A DNA stretch of 64,000 nt from PALSA-660 sp963726435 (GTDB lineage Bacteria; Actinomycetota; Coriobacteriia; Anaerosomatales; PALSA-660): NCBI GenBank assembly GCA_963726435.1, contig CAVSCJ010000007.1, positions 129,489-193,488 of the forward strand, in the 5' to 3' direction. Positions 60,133-64,000 of this stretch are shown here, piece after piece; position 1 is the first letter of the stretch; every line of letters begins with the position of its first letter. Under the pieces are notes generated by a model. It saw nothing but the letters and a program-made list of their open reading frames with translations. It did no database searches and was not told the DNA's origin. A program made the translations under genes and the position numbers.

Positions 60133-60585
60133 TTAGAAAAAGCCATTGCGGCTGAGCAATAACGTTATTTTATTGTTGCACAATGTGCAACAATAAAATA
60201 ACGTTTCCCGGATGTCATTCCGGGCGCAGCCTGCGGGGATGAGTGCATTTAAAGCCGCCAAAATAGCCTCAGGCGGTTCTGCCTTGCTGACGAAAGCATC
60301 CGCGCCGGCGGCCAGCGCAGCCTGGCGGGCTTCGAATTTACTGCTTAAAGCAATCACCTTCAAGTTGGGACAGCAACAAAGCAGATCCTTAGATAGTTTG
60401 CTTTCATGCAGACCCGGCAATTCCCAATCGATCAGGACAACCAGTGGGCAGTCTTTTTTCAGATGTTCTATCAAACCCGGCATATCAGAAACCTCAGATA
60501 CCTCTATCTGATGCGACTCTTGCTCCAACAGCAAGCGCAGGGCAGAACAGACTTCATGGTTGTCATCGGCCAGTAATATTCTCAT
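60133..60585 (-). CDS. Response regulator receiver-domain protein
   Basis: A 150-residue protein. MRILLADDNHEVCSALRLLL has the acidic pair, LVVLIDWELPGLH the phospho-acceptor Asp, VIALSS the Thr/Ser and AFVSKAEPPEAIL the Lys. No output domain is present. The last 30 residues are read through a perfect 45-base palindrome and are probably not part of the original protein. It is divergent from the LuxR-type regulator. Confidence 0.8.
   Translation of the reverse strand: MRILLADDNHEVCSALRLLLEQESHQIEVSEVSDMPGLIEHLKKDCPLVVLIDWELPGLHESKLSKDLLCCCPNLKVIALSSKFEARQAALAAGADAFVSKAEPPEAILAALNALIPAGCARNDIRETLFYCCTLCNNKITLLLSRNGFF
60161..60205. repeat. Perfect 22-bp inverted repeat with one-base centre
   Basis: Arms 60161-60182 and 60184-60205 are exact complements (start AACGTTATTTTATTGTTG). 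It overlaps the 3' end of the response regulator gene. It could be a terminator, a recombination site or an assembly fold-back. Confidence 0.85.
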
Positions 60586-61006
60586 CCGTAGCTCTCTCTT
60601 AGCTTCTATCCGAAAATTATTTTGCAGAGAACTATTTTTCGGATAGGCTCTCAATAATCATTTAATCGGGTTAAGCATAAGACTTCCCTTCCAACTGCAC
60701 ATCGGATGACTGGTGAGATAAATACTGGACGTTTAGGGGGGCTTTTTCCTGGTCAAGCGGCCAGGTGGTATTTTATTTAAGGATGCTACACTGTAGTGGC
60801 AGGCAAACCTTTAAACCGTTTTAAGATATATGTCATTTTCCAAGCAGATCAAGTATGCCTTTTTCTTTGAATGGCAATCATGTACTATTAAAATGTTAAA
60901 ACTGGTCCCCTACAGGGCCCTTCGGGGCACATGATGGTCATTTTGTGATGGAATTTCCATCACAAAATAAAGCTTCATATAAAGTGCACATTGGAAGGAC
61001 GAGAAT
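60586..61006. other. Divergent intergenic region
   Basis: About 420 bases between the two regulators without a coding frame. It has AT-rich promoter-like stretches, the second copy of TACAGGGCCCTTCGGG (about 60911-60926), and the pair TCATTTTGTGATGG/CCATCACAAAATAA near 60934-60970, a hairpin just before the LuxR regulator. Confidence 0.55.
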
Positions 61007-61645
61007 ATGGTGAGAATAAAGCAATTCGCGTGGTCATCGTTGACGATCACACTGTGGTTCGCAGCGGTCTGAGCGCCTTTTTAATGGTTTTCGATGACCT
61101 GGATTTCGTGGGCGAAGCCGGCAGCGGCGAGGAAGCGATTCGCGTCTGCAAGGCGCTGAAACCGGACGTGGTGCTGATGGATCTGATCATGCCGGGTATG
61201 GATGGCGCCGCCGCCACGCGTGAAATCCGGGCGTGCTGCGCCGATACGCAGGTCATTGCTTTGACCAGTTTTAAAAGAACAGGAATTAGTCCAGGGGGTC
61301 TTGCAGGCCGGGGCGATTGGATATTTGCTCAAAAACGTCAACGCGGATGAATTGGCAAACGCCATCCGCGCCGCGCATGCCGGGCGGCCGACCCTGGCCC
61401 CCGAGGCCACCCATGCCCTGATCCACGCCAGCCAAAACCCGCCCGCGGTTGGCGCCGACCTGACTGCACGCGAACGCGAAATCCTCTCCCTTATGGTTTC
61501 AGGTCTTTCCAACCCTGAAATTGCGGATCAACTGGTGGTAAGCCGCTCCACGGTAAAATTTCACGTCAGCAGCATCCTCTCCAAGCTGGCTGTGAACAGC
61601 CGTACGCAGGCCGTCAGTGTGGCTCTGCAAAACAAGCTGATATGA
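61007..61645 (+). CDS. NarL/LuxR-type response regulator (frameshifted)
   Basis: The receiver domain AIRVVIVDDHTVVRSGLSAF, VVLMDLIMPGMDG ends at ALTSFK. An extra A in TTTTAAAAGAAC (about 61270-61275) shifts the frame; corrected, EQELVQGVLQAGAIGYLLKN continues. The LuxR domain reads LTAREREILSLMVSGLSNPE, IADQLVVSRSTVKFHVSSIL. ATG 61007 fits the GGAAGGA site but needs another one-base shift before residue 8; TTG 60991 is the in-frame alternative. The stop overlaps the next ATG (ATGA). Confidence 0.85.
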
Positions 61646-63013
61646 TACGAAAACAGCGCCAGGGTCAAAGCCCGGCAAGGTTTTTTCATTCCCGGCGTGA
61701 TTTCCTTAAACTCATGGGGACGGCGGCCGGCGTTTCTTTTATTGAATGCCTGCGCGCCCTTTCTGAGCACCCCAACCGCCACCAGCACGAACGAAGTGCA
61801 GCTGGTCTATCAAGATTGGAGTACCGAATGGTTCCCCCCCATGACCCAGCAGATGCTGGCCCATTTATGCCGCCCATCCCGACATTCACGTCTTCTACGT
61901 GCCTGATCCGGTGGACGTCGAAGACAGCCTGCTGGAAGATATGAAGGCCTGCGTCGCGCCGGATGTCTTTGCCGCGTGCTGTTCCTTCTTCCCCATCCTG
62001 GCACAGGAAGGTCAAACGCTAAACCTGCGCCCATACATCGAATGGACCTGGATCAAGAAACCATTCAGGATTGGGACCCGGCGCAATACCAGGCGTATCT
62101 GACCCGCGGCGGGGAACAGTATGGGCTGCCAAAGTATCACGGCGCATTGGCGCTGTACTATAACAAAGACCTGTTCGACCAGTACGGTGTGGATTATCCG
62201 GATGGCACCTGGGACCACGACGATTATCTGGCTGCCATGAAACGCCTGACCCACGATCAAAACTCGGATGGACGGATCGACCTGTGGGGGAGCATTGTAG
62301 ATATATCCTGGGACCGCATCCAGGTATATGTCAACGCCTGGGGAGGCCATTTTGTCGACCCCGCGGATTCCACGCGCAGCCGCATCAGGGCGATGCGCCA
62401 GCCTTAGAGGCCATGGGATTGGCTGGCGCAGCGCGCATGTGGGATGACCAGGTGATGGCCAGGCCGCTCGATGTGCAGAATATGGGGCCGTTGCAGGCCT
62501 TTATATCTCAGAAAGTCGCCATGGCCGAGGATGGTTCCTGGGCGCTCAAAGACATTTTGAGCAAGGCCGATTTCAGAATTGGCGTGGCCCCGCTCCCTAT
62601 CTGGTCCCGCCCGGCGGGTCACCATCGCGACCACGGATGGTTTTGGTATTTACCGGGGCACCCGCTACCCGCAGGCCACCTGGGAACTGATGAAATTTTT
62701 GATCAGCAAAGAATACGGTCTGGCCATGGCTCGGGCCAATTTCCTCCAACCGGCGCGGGCTTCTCTGGTGCAGGACTGGGTTGGGTTCATTCGCCAGGAA
62801 TATCCTGAAAAAACCCGGGATATGGATATTGCCGTATTTGCCGAAGGGCATACCCGGGGATATTCTGTCGTGGCGGAAATATTCCAAAACATGGTCGAAG
62901 CCAAACGCATCGTTTACGCCGCCTGGGACCAAATTTACCTGCTGGGAGAACAACCCGTATCGTTGATGAAAGACGTTTCGCTCCAGGTAGAAAAAGCGCA
63001 AAAGGCATCCTAG
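61642..63013 (+). pseudogene. ABC transporter sugar-binding protein, broken by several frameshifts
   Basis: The N-terminus has a twin-arginine-like signal (SRRDFLKLMGTAAGVSFI). Pieces in three frames then follow the family: YGLPKYHGALALYYNKDLFD, QYGVDYPDGTWDHDDYLAAM, WDRIQVYVNAWGGHFVDP, YRGTRYPQATWELMKFLISK. About 450 residues in all, the size of a family 1 solute-binding protein. At least four indels are needed. It is coupled to the LuxR regulator by ATGA and followed by a sensor gene. Confidence 0.75.
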
Positions 63014-63017
63014 TCGC

Positions 63018-64000
63018 ATGAAAAGACTCTTCCAACGCCAGGGACTGCGCACCAAAATCATTATCTGGTCTTTTGTACCCACGCCGTCATTCTGGCAGCC
63101 GTGGCCCTGATCACCTATGCCGCCTACCAAAGCGTTACCGATGACCTGGTCCTGGCCAAAAACCAGGAAGTAACTCGCCTCTCGGCGGGCCAGCTTTCGG
63201 CAGAGTTGAAGACCTACACCGAATTGCTGGCCGAAATCGCAAACAACACCGATATGCGCCAGGTCAATCCGGTTTTGCAGCACATCACCCTGCAGCGTTA
63301 CAGCAATCGCCTGATCATTTTCGATGGCGGCGTTTTCATCCTGGATAATTTTGGCACGCTGATTTCAGCCCTGCCCGAAAGGCCGGGCGATCTAGGGCAG
63401 GTCTGGTTTTACTGTGAGTATTTCCGCCAGATCGTGCATGGTTCCCGGCCGGTATTTTCGAATATCCTGGCAGATGGCCCGCAGCAAACGGATGTCATCG
63501 TTGCAGCCGTGCCCATCCTGGGCAATCAGGGCGAGCTGATCGGCGTGCTGGGGGGTATGTTTCGCATGGGGGTCAGAGAGGTGAGCGCGTTTTATGGGGG
63601 GATCGTCAAGCAGCGCATTGGTGAAAACGGCAAGACCTTTATCGTAGACAATCTCGGCCGCGTGATCTACGATCAGGAATCGGCCCAATTCGGTAAGGAC
63701 ATCTCCAGCAATGAAGTCGTTCAAATCGCTCTGGCCGGTGATCGGGCGCCATTCCGACCACTGACACGGACGGCAAAAAAATGGCGGCCGGTTATTCTCC
63801 CATCGCCGGAACACCCTGGCTGTTGATCAGTGAAGAAAATTGGGTTTCCCTGGCGAATGCTTTCCAGGGCTACCGCCAATACCTGATCCTGCTGTTGATT
63901 TTGGGGATCATCCTTCCCATCATTCTGGTGAACGTCGGAATCCGGCGGATCATGCAGCCCATCGATGCCCTGACCCATGCCGCCCAGGAAGTTGCCCGGG
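63018..64000 (+). CDS. Cache-domain sensor protein, N-terminal part (frameshifted, runs off window)
   Basis: From ATG 63018, MKRLFQRQGLRTKIIIWSFV starts a first membrane helix. A missing base at about 63080 shifts into AAVALITYAAYQSVTDDLVL. A dCache-type extracellular domain follows to about 63830 (RLIIFDGGVFILDNFGTLIS, IVDNLGRVIYDQ). A second shift at about 63750 leads to the second helix (LILLLILGIILPIILVN) and a HAMP start (IMQPIDALTHAAQEVAR). A histidine kinase domain is expected beyond the window. It probably senses a sugar with the binding protein upstream. Confidence 0.8.

Overview
The window is about 59.4 kb of one high-GC bacterial chromosome joined to about 4.6 kb of unrelated, lower-GC DNA. 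The main part looks like an uncultured Actinomycetota, most likely near Coriobacteriia. The evidence is very high GC, a PdtaS/PdtaR-type pair with an ANTAR regulator, a pyrophosphate-type phosphofructokinase, separate accD and accA, and a trp operon under a tRNA-sensing T-box leader. The lineage is an inference from gene content. From about 59.4 kb, base composition, promoters and gene types resemble Chloroflexota (Anaerolineae-like). The junction lies inside a potassium-channel gene, so it is probably an assembly chimera.

Layout. 1-1143: end of a sensor kinase and a small exported OB-fold-like protein. 1190-9707: Trp T-box leader, then trpE, trpGD fusion, trpC, trpB2, trpF, trpB and trpA, a complete chorismate-to-tryptophan operon with two TrpB types. 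9810-18256: exported coiled-coil protein, Hsp20, HdeD-like protein, NAD synthetase, GNAT, class I aldolase, and the overlapping accD-accA-PFK set. 18344-25969: a copper-handling cluster with a Cys-rich exported protein, a TauE/SafE-like membrane protein carrying a cupredoxin-like tail, two more cupredoxin-like proteins, CopA, a divergent Rex-like regulator with paired palindromes between the divergent genes, and a tandem DUF7282-like protein. 25987-39832: class II aldolase, adenosine deaminase, HEAT-repeat protein, two short-chain dehydrogenases, tRNA-Leu(CAA), PdtaS/PdtaR, AbrB/PIN and Phd/ParE toxin-antitoxin pairs, cardiolipin synthase, FTR1-type permease, LysE exporter and a methyltransferase.

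39.85-58.7 kb is an integron-type cassette array without a visible integrase (a CALIN). Small, mostly unrelated + strand genes alternate with 13 attC sites that carry matching inverted arms, plus two attC halves on either side of an IS110-family element. Cassettes encode acetyltransferases, methyltransferases, CPBP, DUF998 and other membrane proteins, HicBA, a HicA-like pair, a phosphoribosyltransferase plus SLOG-like pair, DUF1697, a zinc-ribbon protein, a lipoprotein and a K+ channel. The DNA upstream of the IS110 transposase folds into two long stem-loops that look like a bridge RNA.

59.4-64 kb holds a SpoIIAA/STAS-like gene remnant, a small basic protein, two response regulators, a broken ABC sugar-binding protein and the start of a Cache-domain sensor, arranged as a sugar-sensing and transport locus.

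Single-base frameshifts, nearly all one extra base, break at least ten otherwise intact genes across the window (trpF, copA twice, two cupredoxins, cardiolipin synthase, several cassettes, the LuxR regulator). They look like consensus errors rather than gene decay, so interrupted genes are described here as whole genes.
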